Part shown: in pieces, positions 9,807-19,451 of the stretch
Numbering within the stretch: position 1 is the stretch's first letter
Layout: every line of letters begins with the position of its first letter
Assembly (NCBI GenBank): GCA_938083445.1
Contig: CALKCP010000011.1
Span: 85,517-149,516, forward strand
Direction: 5' to 3'
Source of the DNA: an uncultured Ulvibacter sp.
GTDB lineage: Bacteria > Bacteroidota > Bacteroidia > Flavobacteriales > Flavobacteriaceae
DNA: 64,000 bases
Notes under the pieces: model-generated
Database searches by the model: none
Seen by the model: only the letters and a program-made list of their open reading frames with translations
Told to the model about the DNA's origin: nothing
Position numbers and translations under genes: made by a program

Positions 9807-10676
9807 TTATTTTGAGACGGCAACCAAGGATAACCTTCCTTCATCTGGACTCACTGCGAGTCTCGTTATGTTCTTAATATTGTATTCTGAAAGATTTGCC
9901 ACTTCTTTCCAATCTGAATTAAGAAACGTATCATAGATATATAATTTACTACCGCTGCCAATGAGAATTTGCGAATCATTTAACCAGGTGCAATCTTGTA
10001 TGCCAACAGGTAATTGGCAGACAAAAAAGCTTTCCATTGTCTCCATGTCTAATACATATATTTCTTGATTCTTATCTTCATTTACAGAGGTGTAACTCAT
10101 TGAACTTGAATTCGGTACTTTATGAATAGATCTGCCAACGTTTCTCAGAATTGTGTCTGTTCTTTTTTCATTTAAATTTGAAAAGACCAGATCCAAATGA
10201 CCATCACTTAATACAGAAGCTATAATTGTTTCAGCATTATAGAAATCATAATAGGCAACTTGTAAATCTTCGATTAATTCAATATTCTCATTGGAAATTA
10301 CATCGTACATGTACAGACGTTGTAAGCCATCCGGGTCCAAACGTACCGCTGAGGTTTTAGTTTCATAACCAGGTATTTGTATCGGTGAATATTCGCCCCC
10401 TTCGGTTGTTTTATGAACCCATGTTTTGGTTTTTTCTGAAATATTGTACATCGCAATATCTGTTTGTCCATTCTTATTTCCGGCAAATAAGACAGTATTG
10501 TTATTAGCAAACGAGGGCTGACTATCATAGCCTTCATCATTAGATATATTTTGGAAGTTAGATGTTGCCAAACCACCATTTTCCGATTTAATATCGCAGA
10601 GATATACCTCGGGATTCGACTGAGCGATGATGTTGAACGAAGCGAAGAATAGGAGGGATGCAAGCGTTTGATTCAT
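9807..10676 (-). CDS. Secreted TolB-like / WD40-like propeller protein
   Basis: Exported protein of 289 aa with signal peptide MNQTLASLLFFASFNIIAQ. The body shows TolB/PD40-type blade motifs such as EGYDSQPSFANNNTVLFAGNKNGQTDIAMYN, split here as SNDEGYDSQPSF and LFAGNKNGQTDIAMY, and repeated D-x-x-Y/F-V-x-D strands. These usually form a six-bladed propeller that binds proteins or peptides. It lies just upstream (in transcription order) of the M28/M1 peptidase pair on the same strand, about 85 bp away, so it could belong to that transcription unit. No enzymatic residues are visible. Function beyond a binding propeller is unknown. Confidence 0.78.
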   Translation of the reverse strand: MNQTLASLLFFASFNIIAQSNPEVYLCDIKSENGGLATSNFQNISNDEGYDSQPSFANNNTVLFAGNKNGQTDIAMYNISEKTKTWVHKTTEGGEYSPIQIPGYETKTSAVRLDPDGLQRLYMYDVISNENIELIEDLQVAYYDFYNAETIIASVLSDGHLDLVFSNLNEKRTDTILRNVGRSIHKVPNSSSMSYTSVNEDKNQEIYVLDMETMESFFVCQLPVGIQDCTWLNDSQILIGSGSKLYIYDTFLNSDWKEVANLSEYNIKNITRLAVSPDEGRLSLVAVSK

Positions 10677-10851
10677 TTTTAAATTGTTTTGATTTTAAAG
10701 ATAACAAAGTTTGAAACAATCGTATTAAATAAAAAATCACTCTAACATGTGTTGGGATGGTTTTATTAACGAATTAAATTCAAAACTTTTAAAGTTAAAT
10801 TAATAAACACCTACAAAATATATGATGTTTAAAAAAATCGTGTTAGAATCT

Positions 10852-13512
10852 TTATTTCACTATCAATTTCCCAGTTTTTACCTGTTGTTGGCTATTGGTA
10901 AGTCTTAAAAGGTACATTCCGGAGGAAAGCATCTCGGTGTTTATTCTTAAGGGAATATTGTTGCGAAATGTGTGTGTGACCGAATTTATTTTTTGTCCGT
11001 TAACCCCAAAAATGTCTATGATTACTTTTACTGTTTCTGAAGTATTCAATTTTACGTTTACAAAGTCACTTGATGGGTTAGGGTACATTGAAATCTCATT
11101 AGCTAGAGAATTTTCTTGGATACCCAATATTGGATCTATGCTAAAATCTATGATACCTGAGCCCCATGATCCAAAACGCACAACATTAGTTTCTTGAATA
11201 TAATCTACGTCCATTACATTGAAAAACCCTATACCTTCGGCCATAGAGGTCCACTCTTCTTGTACTACATCAAAAACATAAGGACCAATATCTGTTCCTG
11301 CAAATACGAATTCACCATTTGGTAAAACAATCATTCCACCCGTTTGTGCATCATCGCCTGCAGGAAAATCCCCAGTAACATCATCCCATGAAACTCCCCC
11401 ATCTTTTGATAATATCGAGCCAATGTCATTATCGCTTGGTCCAGAAAATAAAACCCAATTATCATTACCAGGTAGTACAATACCGCTGCCAATGTCTCCT
11501 CTTGTAAACCCTCCAGGAGTCATGACAAATGGCGTGTTTATTCCATCCCCAAAAGTATTCCCTCTATCTGTTGAAATAAATATTTTTCCATCTTGTAACA
11601 TATATAATAAGTCAGGGTTTTCGTTGCCCTGTGCTAAGGCAGCGACTTGATTTTCACCTTTATCTACTGTGTGCCCTATTAAATTATTATTATCCCAAGT
11701 TGCTCGGTAGAGGTCTCTAGATAAGATCCAAATGTTTTCATCTGGAGCATTATGGTCAATGTATGTTTGTACCCAGTTCATTTCTGAATTTTGAGGAAAA
11801 TTAACTGTCGGGCTTGAATTAAACCTTGAGTTAATTGTACCGATTGATTGAAATGTTCCCCCAGCGGTATAGACTTTAACAGGAGCCCATACTTTATCCC
11901 CTTGTCGATTCCATTTCCATGCATTAAGCCCATCATAACTATTTATAGGTGGCCCATCACCTCCAATAGATTGGTAAAAATCTAGAACGTTTCCATCAGT
12001 ACCAGGAATAATACTTTGAGACCCTTGATCTTGAGTTCCATAATTGATATGATCAGTATTGTTGGCACCTGTAAATAGACAATCTCTGTATACCAGAGGT
12101 GTTATTGTATTTAAGACATTTAAATTGATAAAGTGTGCATTGGCATACCCAGAATTATCATACCCGACACCAGGGTCTGGAAAATCAGACCACTCTTTAT
12201 ACGATATGAAAATACCACCATCTGAACAACGTGCTGAAAATAGATCTCCACTACTATTATAAAAAAAGTGAGAAGCCTGAAAATCTGGATGGTAATTAAA
12301 CCTAATTCGATTGTAATAATCTTCTGCTGATAGATTAGTACCGTTTTGATACCATCCCCATCCCGCTTCATCGGTTAGGACTGTGCTTAATGCATCAGTA
12401 GAAATAATAGGAATCGCATATCCACCTAAAGCAATGTTTGGATCTTCAGGATGTGCCGCAAAAAATAAACCAGCGTCCATTTCTCCACTCGTATCTCCAT
12501 ACCAATTACCATGAGGGAATTTTTCGGTCCAAGAAATACCTTCATCCGTTGAAACCCAATAGTTTCTATTTTCGGTTACATAAAACGTGCCTTGATCGCC
12601 TCCAATACTAAAAGCATTATCATTATGGTTACTTGAATAAGAACCTTTAAGGTCAAAGTCTGTTCCTGTTGCATTTAGTTTATAAAATGAGCCGCCTCTA
12701 GCCAAGTAGACATTATCTGCACCATCTTGAATTGCATATCTTGGTGTATAAAGGAAAGATGCTCGTGAGTTGACAAAATCTTTAAGTAAAGAAAAACTTA
12801 CACCGTAATCTGTAGATACATAAACCGCTGTGTTATCGGTAACATAAATAGTATGATCCTCTTGCCTGTTAATTGCCGAACTTTTATTGGCTCCGGGAAG
12901 ACCAGTTGCAAGTGTCCAGGTCACAGCATCGTCATCTGAATAATATAAAGGACCATTCTCAATATGAGCTACTAACCGTACTGCTCCTAAATGTTCAAAG
13001 GCAAACAGGTTTTGATACCGGTTAGGCCAATTTGCAGTTAAAAGCTGAAAATCATCCCCTCCTGTACCTGTGTTAGGATTATAAATTGTGCCTTTGTGGA
13101 TATAAGATTTCGAATTGTACTCACCAACATAGTGATTCAACGTTACCCCATATATAATATCCGTACCATCGAGCATCTCTGCAAATTTAAACGCACCGGG
13201 CATGTTTTTTGGGCCTCTATTTACCCATTCTCCATTTAAAGCTCCTTTTGCATATGGGATATTAGACCCCTTAGAATTGAAATTTTTCGAGGTTTCAACC
13301 AGTTTTTCTAGAACTCGTTGATGATGTGCGGCTTGTTCAGGTGTCCAAATAGCATTTTTATCGGGATTATGAACCTTCCTTTCTTTTTTTCCTTTCTTCT
13401 CCGGAAGTAATGTAATTTCCTCCATACTCTCAGGATTAGTCGAATTCTCTTCACAAGATTGTGAGGCAATAACTAAAAAGCTTATTACCACAAAAAACAA
13501 TGTTTTTTTCAT
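10852..13512 (-). CDS. Secreted BNR/Asp-box propeller protein with T9SS type A sorting domain
   Basis: Exported protein of 886 aa. The body has Asp-box motifs such as VSTDYGVSFSLLK, VSTDEGISWTEKF, ISTDRGNTFGDG and LSKDGGVSWDDVT, typical of sialidase-like propellers. The last 80 residues form the T9SS type A sorting domain (EISMYPNPSSDFVNVKL ... TGKLIVK), so it is expected to be exported by T9SS and attached or released at the cell surface. The N-terminus, MKKTLFFVVISFLVIASQSCEENS, could be read as a lipoprotein signal with a weak lipobox (SQSC) or as a normal signal peptide, an unusual ambiguity for a T9SS cargo. No sialidase catalytic residues are recognised, so it is not called an enzyme. 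It stands alone behind the terminator of the fatty-acid operon. Confidence 0.85.
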   Translation of the reverse strand: MKKTLFFVVISFLVIASQSCEENSTNPESMEEITLLPEKKGKKERKVHNPDKNAIWTPEQAAHHQRVLEKLVETSKNFNSKGSNIPYAKGALNGEWVNRGPKNMPGAFKFAEMLDGTDIIYGVTLNHYVGEYNSKSYIHKGTIYNPNTGTGGDDFQLLTANWPNRYQNLFAFEHLGAVRLVAHIENGPLYYSDDDAVTWTLATGLPGANKSSAINRQEDHTIYVTDNTAVYVSTDYGVSFSLLKDFVNSRASFLYTPRYAIQDGADNVYLARGGSFYKLNATGTDFDLKGSYSSNHNDNAFSIGGDQGTFYVTENRNYWVSTDEGISWTEKFPHGNWYGDTSGEMDAGLFFAAHPEDPNIALGGYAIPIISTDALSTVLTDEAGWGWYQNGTNLSAEDYYNRIRFNYHPDFQASHFFYNSSGDLFSARCSDGGIFISYKEWSDFPDPGVGYDNSGYANAHFINLNVLNTITPLVYRDCLFTGANNTDHINYGTQDQGSQSIIPGTDGNVLDFYQSIGGDGPPINSYDGLNAWKWNRQGDKVWAPVKVYTAGGTFQSIGTINSRFNSSPTVNFPQNSEMNWVQTYIDHNAPDENIWILSRDLYRATWDNNNLIGHTVDKGENQVAALAQGNENPDLLYMLQDGKIFISTDRGNTFGDGINTPFVMTPGGFTRGDIGSGIVLPGNDNWVLFSGPSDNDIGSILSKDGGVSWDDVTGDFPAGDDAQTGGMIVLPNGEFVFAGTDIGPYVFDVVQEEWTSMAEGIGFFNVMDVDYIQETNVVRFGSWGSGIIDFSIDPILGIQENSLANEISMYPNPSSDFVNVKLNTSETVKVIIDIFGVNGQKINSVTHTFRNNIPLRINTEMLSSGMYLLRLTNSQQQVKTGKLIVK

Positions 13513-13545
13513 TTTATGAGATCTTGGTGATTGAATAGAAAAAAA

Positions 13546-13584
13546 ATATCGCCGCTCTTTTTACCAAAAAAAGGACGGCGATAT
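13546..13584 (-). terminator. Intrinsic terminator of the beta-oxidation operon
   Basis: Stem ATATCGCCG / CGGCGATAT (9 bp) with a 21-nt loop, followed on the minus strand by a T-run (plus-strand A-run 13538-13546). It lies about 150 nt past the stop of the acyl-CoA dehydrogenase gene, the last gene of the operon. Confidence 0.7.
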
Positions 13585-13736
13585 AAAAATAGCACTTAAA
13601 AATTAATTCTTACTAGGTTTTATTTTAAATTTATATTCTTATCAAAAAACAAGATGTCTTAGTGTTAAACCGCTTTAAACAAAGGGATAACAAGAATAGG
13701 TTATATGCTTCATTATTTTTATCAGACACTACCGAT

Positions 13737-15539
13737 TTAAAAACAGTATTTATTCTCTGACGTAACTTTTTCAGCAATCATAATACGCAATGCAACCACA
13801 TTTGGCAAATTTTGATATTTGGTAAAACGTTTCAAGCCTAGTAACATCATTTTTTGCTCGTCACCTTCTGCAAAGGAAACAATAGCAAGTTTTGCTTTCG
13901 TTTGTATTATGTCTACAGCGTGGTATAGGTATAACTGCGACATGGCTATTTGATATTTAGCATCTTCTTTGTCGCGTTTAGAATTCTTTTGTGCTCGCAG
14001 AATGGCACTTTCAGCCATATAAATTTCAATAAGAATATCGGAGGCTGCCATGAGCATTTGTTGGTGATCTTCCAAGTCGGGTCCAAATTTTTGGACAGCT
14101 GCACCCGCAACCATTAAAAAGACTTTCTTAAGTTCTACTAGCATGGCTTTCTCTTCCGAAAGCACCTCAGAATAATCGGGTGTTTCAAAAGAAGGAATAC
14201 CTGTTAATTCGTTCGCTACTGCCATGGCAGGTCCTAATAAATCTAAGTGGCCTTTCATCGCTTTTTTCACCAACATTCCAACCGATAGCATTCGATTAAT
14301 TTCATTGGTGCCTTCGTAAATTCGGGCAATACGTGCATCTCTCCAAGCCGCCTCCATTGGAGTATCTTCAGAGAATCCCATTCCACCGAATATTTGAATT
14401 CCTTCATCTGCACAGTTCTGAAGGTCTTCAGAAAGGGCAACCTTCAAAATAGAACATTCAATGGCGTATTCTTCAACACCCTTAAGCTCTGCTTCCTGAT
14501 GCGAGTTCCCGGCAGCTACTCTTAATGCGATTCGATCTTCAATATTTTTTGATGCTCTATAGGTAGCACTTTCACCAACAAACGTATTTGCTGCCATCTC
14601 CGCTATTTTTGCCTTAATAGCGCCAAATTCTGCTATGGGCTTATCAAACTGCCTTCTTTCGTTGGCATATTGTGTTGCAAAAGAGGTAACGCGACGTTGT
14701 GAGTCGAGACAGGCACCTGCCAATTTTATACGACCTACATTTAAAGCGTTCATTGCGATTTTAAATCCACTGCCACGTTGTGACAGCATATTTTCAACAG
14801 GAACTTTAGTCTCACTAAAGAAAACCTGCCTAGTTGAGGAAGCACGAATTCCTAATTTATGTTCTTCTTCTCCCATCGTAATACCATTAGATGGGTCATT
14901 CTCCACGATAAAACCAGTGATGTTTTTATCGTCTTCAATTCGAGCAAAGACGATCATTACATTACAGAATCCTGCATTTGAAATCCACATCTTCTGTCCG
15001 CTAATCTTGTAATGCGTACCATCCTCGCTAAGAACAGCCTTTGTTTTTCCACTGTTAGCATCACTACCTGCCCCTGGCTCTGTGAGGCAGTAGGCCCCAA
15101 ACCACTCTCCAATAGCCAGTTTGGGAACGTATTTTTGTTTTTGTTCTTCTGTTCCATAAAGAGTAATAGGCAACGTACCAATCCCTGTATGAGCGCCAAA
15201 GGCGGTACTAAAAGAACCTGTTCCGCTTGAAATATAATCACAGGTAAGCAAGGTAGATACAAAGCCCATTCCCAGACCGCCGTAGGCCTCAGGCACTGCG
15301 ACTCCCAGAAACCCGAGTGCTCCCGCTTTACGCATTACTTCTTCTGTTAGGGCGAAGTCTTTGTTTTCAAATCGGTCTTTATAGGCAATAATCTCACGTT
15401 CATTAAAAGCCATCACAGCCTCTTTCATCATGCGTTGTTCTTCGGTAAAATCTTCCGGAGTAAATATATCTTCACAGACCGATTCTTTCACTAAAAATTG
15501 ACCGCCTCGGAGTAGTTCGTTTGTTTTTTCTGTGTTCAT
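13737..15539 (-). CDS. Acyl-CoA dehydrogenase (long form, beta-oxidation step 1)
   Basis: FAD enzyme of 600 aa introducing the trans-2 double bond into acyl-CoA. Visible signatures are WFGAYCLTEPGAGSD and KMWISNAGF in the middle beta domain, ERRQFDKPIAEF in the helical domain, and IARIYEGTNEINR, where the Glu is the catalytic base of the VLCAD-like class. An extra C-terminal domain of about 170 residues matches the long VLCAD/ACAD9-like form common in Bacteroidota. I preferred the ATG at 15539 to the in-frame one at 15575, because the latter would nearly abut the thiolase stop at 15592 and adds a non-conserved tail. It is the last gene of the marR-fadN-thiolase-dehydrogenase operon. Chain-length range cannot be told from sequence. 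Electron-transfer flavoprotein genes are not in the window. Confidence 0.93.
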   Translation of the reverse strand: MNTEKTNELLRGGQFLVKESVCEDIFTPEDFTEEQRMMKEAVMAFNEREIIAYKDRFENKDFALTEEVMRKAGALGFLGVAVPEAYGGLGMGFVSTLLTCDYISSGTGSFSTAFGAHTGIGTLPITLYGTEEQKQKYVPKLAIGEWFGAYCLTEPGAGSDANSGKTKAVLSEDGTHYKISGQKMWISNAGFCNVMIVFARIEDDKNITGFIVENDPSNGITMGEEEHKLGIRASSTRQVFFSETKVPVENMLSQRGSGFKIAMNALNVGRIKLAGACLDSQRRVTSFATQYANERRQFDKPIAEFGAIKAKIAEMAANTFVGESATYRASKNIEDRIALRVAAGNSHQEAELKGVEEYAIECSILKVALSEDLQNCADEGIQIFGGMGFSEDTPMEAAWRDARIARIYEGTNEINRMLSVGMLVKKAMKGHLDLLGPAMAVANELTGIPSFETPDYSEVLSEEKAMLVELKKVFLMVAGAAVQKFGPDLEDHQQMLMAASDILIEIYMAESAILRAQKNSKRDKEDAKYQIAMSQLYLYHAVDIIQTKAKLAIVSFAEGDEQKMMLLGLKRFTKYQNLPNVVALRIMIAEKVTSENKYCF

Positions 15540-15591
15540 TGTTTCTTTATTTATTATGTCCGTTCGACCAGACAAATCTTATTCTATTTGC

Positions 15592-16782
15592 TTATTTCAA
15601 AAACTCAAAGATACCAGCAGCGCCTTGACCTGTTCCTACGCACATGGTAACCATTCCATAGCTTCCTTGCATGTTGCGTTTTCGCATTTCGTCAAAGAGT
15701 TGAACCGATAGTTTCGCTCCAGTACAACCCAGCGGGTGCCCCAATGCAATGGCTCCTCCGTTCACATTTACGATGTCTTGGTTGAGCTCAAGTTCGCGCA
15801 TCACAGCTAACGACTGCGAAGCGAAGGCTTCGTTTAGCTCAATGAGCCCGATATCGTCTTGTTTCAGTCCAGCTTGTTTTAATGCCTTCGGAATTGCTGC
15901 TACAGGTCCAATACCCATAATACGTGGTTCTACACCTGCTGCGGCATAGTTCACTAGCCTGGCTATGGGTTCGAGGTTTAATTCTTTTACCATTTCTTCG
16001 CTCATTACCATAACAAAGGCAGCTCCGTCGCTCATTTGTGAGGCGTTTCCGGCTGTAACAGTTCCGCCTGCTGCAAATACTGCGCGTAACTTTGCCAATG
16101 CTTCCTTACTCGTTCCTGCTCGTGGCCCTTCATCTTTCGTTACGGTATATGATTTTGTGGCTTTTTTACCATTTTCATCGATATAGGTTTGCGCAACATG
16201 TATAGGAACGATTTGATCTTGAAAACGATTTTCAGCTTGCGCTTTCAGGGCTTTCATATGGCTGTTAAATGCGAATTCATCTTGATCTTCTCTAGAAACT
16301 TTGAACTGATTTGCTACGGCTTCTGCCGTGTTACCCATACCCCAGTAGTAATCTTCATGACCAGATTTTATTAGGTCGTAGTTTAATTCTGGTTTATACC
16401 CAGCCATAGGAACAGCGCTCATACTTTCGGCACCTCCGGCAATAATACAATCGGCCATTCCAGATTGAATTTTTGCAGTCGCAATTCCAATGGTCTCAAT
16501 TCCAGACGAGCAAAATCGATTTACAGTAACACCTGGAACGTCCACAGAATTTAATCCCATTAAAGAGATAAGACGCGCCATGTTAAGTCCTTGAGCACCT
16601 TCTGGCATGGCATTTCCAACAATGACGTCGTCTATGCGCTTCACGTCAAGTTGCGGTAATTCCTTCATCATGTGCTTGATGGTTTCTGCCGCTAACTCAT
16701 CTGTTCTTTTAAACCGGAACACTCCCTTTGGTGCTTTTCCAACGGCTGTTCTGTATGCCTTTACTATATATGCTGTTTTCAT
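15592..16782 (-). CDS. fadA: Acetyl-CoA C-acyltransferase (3-ketoacyl-CoA thiolase)
   Basis: Thiolase of 396 aa cleaving 3-ketoacyl-CoA with CoA into acetyl-CoA and a shortened acyl-CoA. The nucleophile is C91 in NRFCSSGIETI; H349 lies in GGAIALGHPLGCTGAK; the second cysteine is C381 in TMCVGTGQGAAG. Length matches the family. It follows the multifunctional dehydrogenase/hydratase gene in the same orientation, with a 259-bp gap holding a decayed four-helix-bundle gene, and precedes the acyl-CoA dehydrogenase. Together these three complete the beta-oxidation cycle. The direction (degradative, rather than synthetic acetoacetyl-CoA thiolase) is inferred from the operon. Confidence 0.94.
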   Translation of the reverse strand: MKTAYIVKAYRTAVGKAPKGVFRFKRTDELAAETIKHMMKELPQLDVKRIDDVIVGNAMPEGAQGLNMARLISLMGLNSVDVPGVTVNRFCSSGIETIGIATAKIQSGMADCIIAGGAESMSAVPMAGYKPELNYDLIKSGHEDYYWGMGNTAEAVANQFKVSREDQDEFAFNSHMKALKAQAENRFQDQIVPIHVAQTYIDENGKKATKSYTVTKDEGPRAGTSKEALAKLRAVFAAGGTVTAGNASQMSDGAAFVMVMSEEMVKELNLEPIARLVNYAAAGVEPRIMGIGPVAAIPKALKQAGLKQDDIGLIELNEAFASQSLAVMRELELNQDIVNVNGGAIALGHPLGCTGAKLSVQLFDEMRKRNMQGSYGMVTMCVGTGQGAAGIFEFLK

Positions 16783-16818
16783 GTTTTAATAGATCTTAGA
16801 TTTTAGACTTAAGATTTT

Positions 16819-17004
16819 TTATATTTTCTTCGAAAATTTCTGGATGAACGAATACCTCATTTTCTGCATGTCAATAATCTCGTTTAATAATGTGTTAATT
16901 TTTTCTTCAGAAGGAAATTCAGAAGAAATGCATTAGGACTCTTCCGCTATTTTCATTGCCTTTTGCCAAATTTTTATTTCTTGAAAAGCAAACATTCTCT
17001 TCAT
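16819..17004 (-). pseudogene. Relic of a four-helix-bundle (23S rRNA intervening-sequence type) protein gene
   Basis: A minus-strand frame from the ATG at 17004 reads MKRMFAFQEIKIWQKAMKIAEES and then a TAA. The same frame continues as CISSEFPSEEKINTLLNEII, DMQKMRYSFIQKFSKKI and a TAA at 16819. The N-terminal part matches the family opening (F-x-E-L-x-V-W-Q-K-A) and the last part matches its C-terminal helix, but about 60 central residues are missing, so the gene has an internal deletion plus an in-frame stop. Full-length members are around 115-125 aa. It sits between fadN-like and fadA, beside short TAGATTTTAGACTT-like low-complexity sequence. The family assignment is from memory of the motif; the decay is visible directly. 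Confidence 0.7.
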
Positions 17005-17041
17005 TTGATTTCAGGGATTCGATGACCTAATTTTATCATAT

Positions 17042-19450
17042 CTAGTTTCTTAGTGGTTTCCCTTTTTGAATCATATGTTGCAATCGTTCTATGGTCTTTC
17101 GCTCCCCGCATAGACTTAAGAAAGCTTCTCTTTCTAGATCTAATAAATATTGCTCGGTTACCAGTGTAGGTTCTGATAAATCGCCACCGGCCATCACATT
17201 GGCAAGTTTATTGGCAATTTTCATATCATGATCACTAATGTAGTTGCTCTCTTTCATAGAATCTGTGCCCACCAAAAACATACCTAAAGCTTGTTTTCCC
17301 AGCACCTTTACATCTTTCCTTTTCACGGGCATGGTATACCCTTGATCTGCCATCATTCTTGCCGTAGCTTTTGCTGTTGCAATTTGCCGGTCTCTATTCA
17401 CAACGACGATGTCTTTCCCTTTTTTAAGAATATCTAAATCGAAAGCTTCATAAGCAGACGTTGACACTTTTGCCATTCCGATGGTTAAGAAATGTTCTTG
17501 TAAAACGTTCAACTCCACATCTCCTTTTTGGAACATATCACTGGCACGTAATGCCATTTCTTTAGAACCTCCGCCTCCTGGAATAACACCAACACCAAAC
17601 TCAACTAAGCCGATATAACTTTCGGCTGCTGCGACAACTCTATCTGCGTGGAGGGTCATTTCACAGCCGCCACCTAAGGTCATTCCATGCGGCGCAACAA
17701 CGGTTGGAATAGCCGAGTAGCGTAATCGCATGCAGCTATCTTGAAAATACTTTATAGCTGCGTTCAATTCGTCATACTCTTGCTCTACAGCCATCATGAA
17801 GATCATCCCAATATTGGCACCCACTGAGAAATTTGCACCTTGATTTCCAATAACCAATCCATCGAAATCTTTTTCTGCAATGTCGATTGCTTTGTTAAAT
17901 CCGGCAAGCACATCACCACCAATACTGTTCATTTTACTCTGAAATTCACAATTAAGAATCCCGTCTCCAAGATCTTCAATTACAACACCGCTATTTTTAA
18001 ATACTTCTGAAGACGATCGAATATTATCCAATATAATAAAGGCATCTTGTCCAGGTACTTTTAGGTATTTTTTCTGCGGAATGTCATAGTAATAGGTTGC
18101 CCCATTTTTAATAGTGTAGAAAGAGTCAATGCCCGCTTCTAGCATTTCGTTCACCCAGGGAGCAGGCTCTTTACCCAACTCTTTAATTAAGGCAATTCCG
18201 GCTTTCACGCCAACGGCATCCCATATTTGGTAAGGACCGTGTTCCCAACCAAATCCTGCTTTCATAGCATCATCAATTTTATAAAGTTCGTCTGATATCT
18301 CAGGTATGCGTTTTGATATATATGCAAACATACTACCGAAGCTTTTTTGGTAAAAGATACCGGCCTTGTCTTGTCCAGCAACAAGAACCTTAAATCGATC
18401 AACGACTTTGTCGATTGATTTTGTAAGCTCTAGGGTAGCGAATTTAGCCTTGGCGCTTTTTCTGTATTCTAGGGTTTCAAGATCCATACCGAGGATTTCA
18501 CTTTTGCCATCGGCATTCTTGATTTTTTTGTAAAACCCTTGTCCAGTTTTGCTTCCTAACCAATTGTTTTCGATCATTGTATTGATAAAAGCAGGTAGTT
18601 GAAAGACGTCGTGTTCTTCGTCTTCTGGGCAGTTTTCATAGATTCCATTTGCCACGTGAACCAAAGTGTCGAGACCTACTACGTCTACGGTTCGAAAGGT
18701 TGCTGATTTTGGTCGTCCAATTACAGGACCTGTCAATTTATCTACTTCTTCAACGGTTAGTCCCATTTCCTTCACAAGATGGAAGAGGCTTTGTATTCCG
18801 AAAATACCGATACGGTTCCCTATAAAAGCAGGGGTGTCTTTGGCTATTACCGTCGTCTTTCCAAGGAATTTTTCGCCATAATTATTAAAGAAGTTTAAAA
18901 CGTCTTCCGATGTGTCTGGTCCAGGAATTATTTCAAATAATTTGAGATAACGCGGTGGATTGAAAAAATGCGTTCCACAAAAATGCTTTTTGAAGTCGTC
19001 ACTTCGACCTTCATTCATAAATTTTATAGGAATTCCTGAAGTATTTGATGTAATCAAGGTTCCCGGAGTTCTATATTTTTCAAGCTTTTCAAAGACAATT
19101 TTTTTAATGTCTAATCGCTCAACGACTACTTCAATAATCCAATCTGCATCTTTTATTTGCGCTATATCATCTTCCAGGTTCCCGGTGGTAATACGTTTTG
19201 CAAAATCAATATGATATAGAGGAGCCGGTCTCGATTTTATTGCAGTAGTTAACGCTTCATTTACTAGGCGATTGCGAACTACTTTATCGTCTAGACTTAG
19301 ACCTTTGCTCTTTTCTTTATCACTTAGTTCGCGCGGGATAATGTCAAGTAGTAAAACGTCAACACCAATATTAGCGAAATGACAAGCGATGCCGCTTCCC
19401 ATAATACCTGAACCAATTACGGCTATTTTTTTTATTCTTCTTTTCGACAT
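17042..19450 (-). CDS. 3-hydroxyacyl-CoA dehydrogenase / enoyl-CoA hydratase (FadN-like multifunctional protein)
   Basis: Bifunctional beta-oxidation enzyme of 802 aa hydrating enoyl-CoA and oxidising 3-hydroxyacyl-CoA. The NAD-binding motif GSGIMGSGIACHFANIG is at residues 13-29; the dehydrogenase catalytic His is in THFFNPPRYLKLFE near residue 145; the crotonase domain is C-terminal (GANFSVGANIG, GGGCEMTLHADRV, LVEFGVGVIPGGGGS). The order dehydrogenase-then-hydratase is that of Bacillus FadN and Bacteroidota homologs, opposite to E. coli FadB. The gene starts 1 bp after the stop of marR, so translation is tightly coupled to the regulator. A substrate-induced operon controlled by that MarR protein is inferred. 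Confidence 0.92.
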   Translation of the reverse strand: MSKRRIKKIAVIGSGIMGSGIACHFANIGVDVLLLDIIPRELSDKEKSKGLSLDDKVVRNRLVNEALTTAIKSRPAPLYHIDFAKRITTGNLEDDIAQIKDADWIIEVVVERLDIKKIVFEKLEKYRTPGTLITSNTSGIPIKFMNEGRSDDFKKHFCGTHFFNPPRYLKLFEIIPGPDTSEDVLNFFNNYGEKFLGKTTVIAKDTPAFIGNRIGIFGIQSLFHLVKEMGLTVEEVDKLTGPVIGRPKSATFRTVDVVGLDTLVHVANGIYENCPEDEEHDVFQLPAFINTMIENNWLGSKTGQGFYKKIKNADGKSEILGMDLETLEYRKSAKAKFATLELTKSIDKVVDRFKVLVAGQDKAGIFYQKSFGSMFAYISKRIPEISDELYKIDDAMKAGFGWEHGPYQIWDAVGVKAGIALIKELGKEPAPWVNEMLEAGIDSFYTIKNGATYYYDIPQKKYLKVPGQDAFIILDNIRSSSEVFKNSGVVIEDLGDGILNCEFQSKMNSIGGDVLAGFNKAIDIAEKDFDGLVIGNQGANFSVGANIGMIFMMAVEQEYDELNAAIKYFQDSCMRLRYSAIPTVVAPHGMTLGGGCEMTLHADRVVAAAESYIGLVEFGVGVIPGGGGSKEMALRASDMFQKGDVELNVLQEHFLTIGMAKVSTSAYEAFDLDILKKGKDIVVVNRDRQIATAKATARMMADQGYTMPVKRKDVKVLGKQALGMFLVGTDSMKESNYISDHDMKIANKLANVMAGGDLSEPTLVTEQYLLDLEREAFLSLCGERKTIERLQHMIQKGKPLRN

Positions 19451-19451
19451 C

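Noticed and set aside
10298..10663. 121-aa minus-strand frame
   Set aside because: Out-of-frame shadow of the TolB-like gene; no signal or domain.
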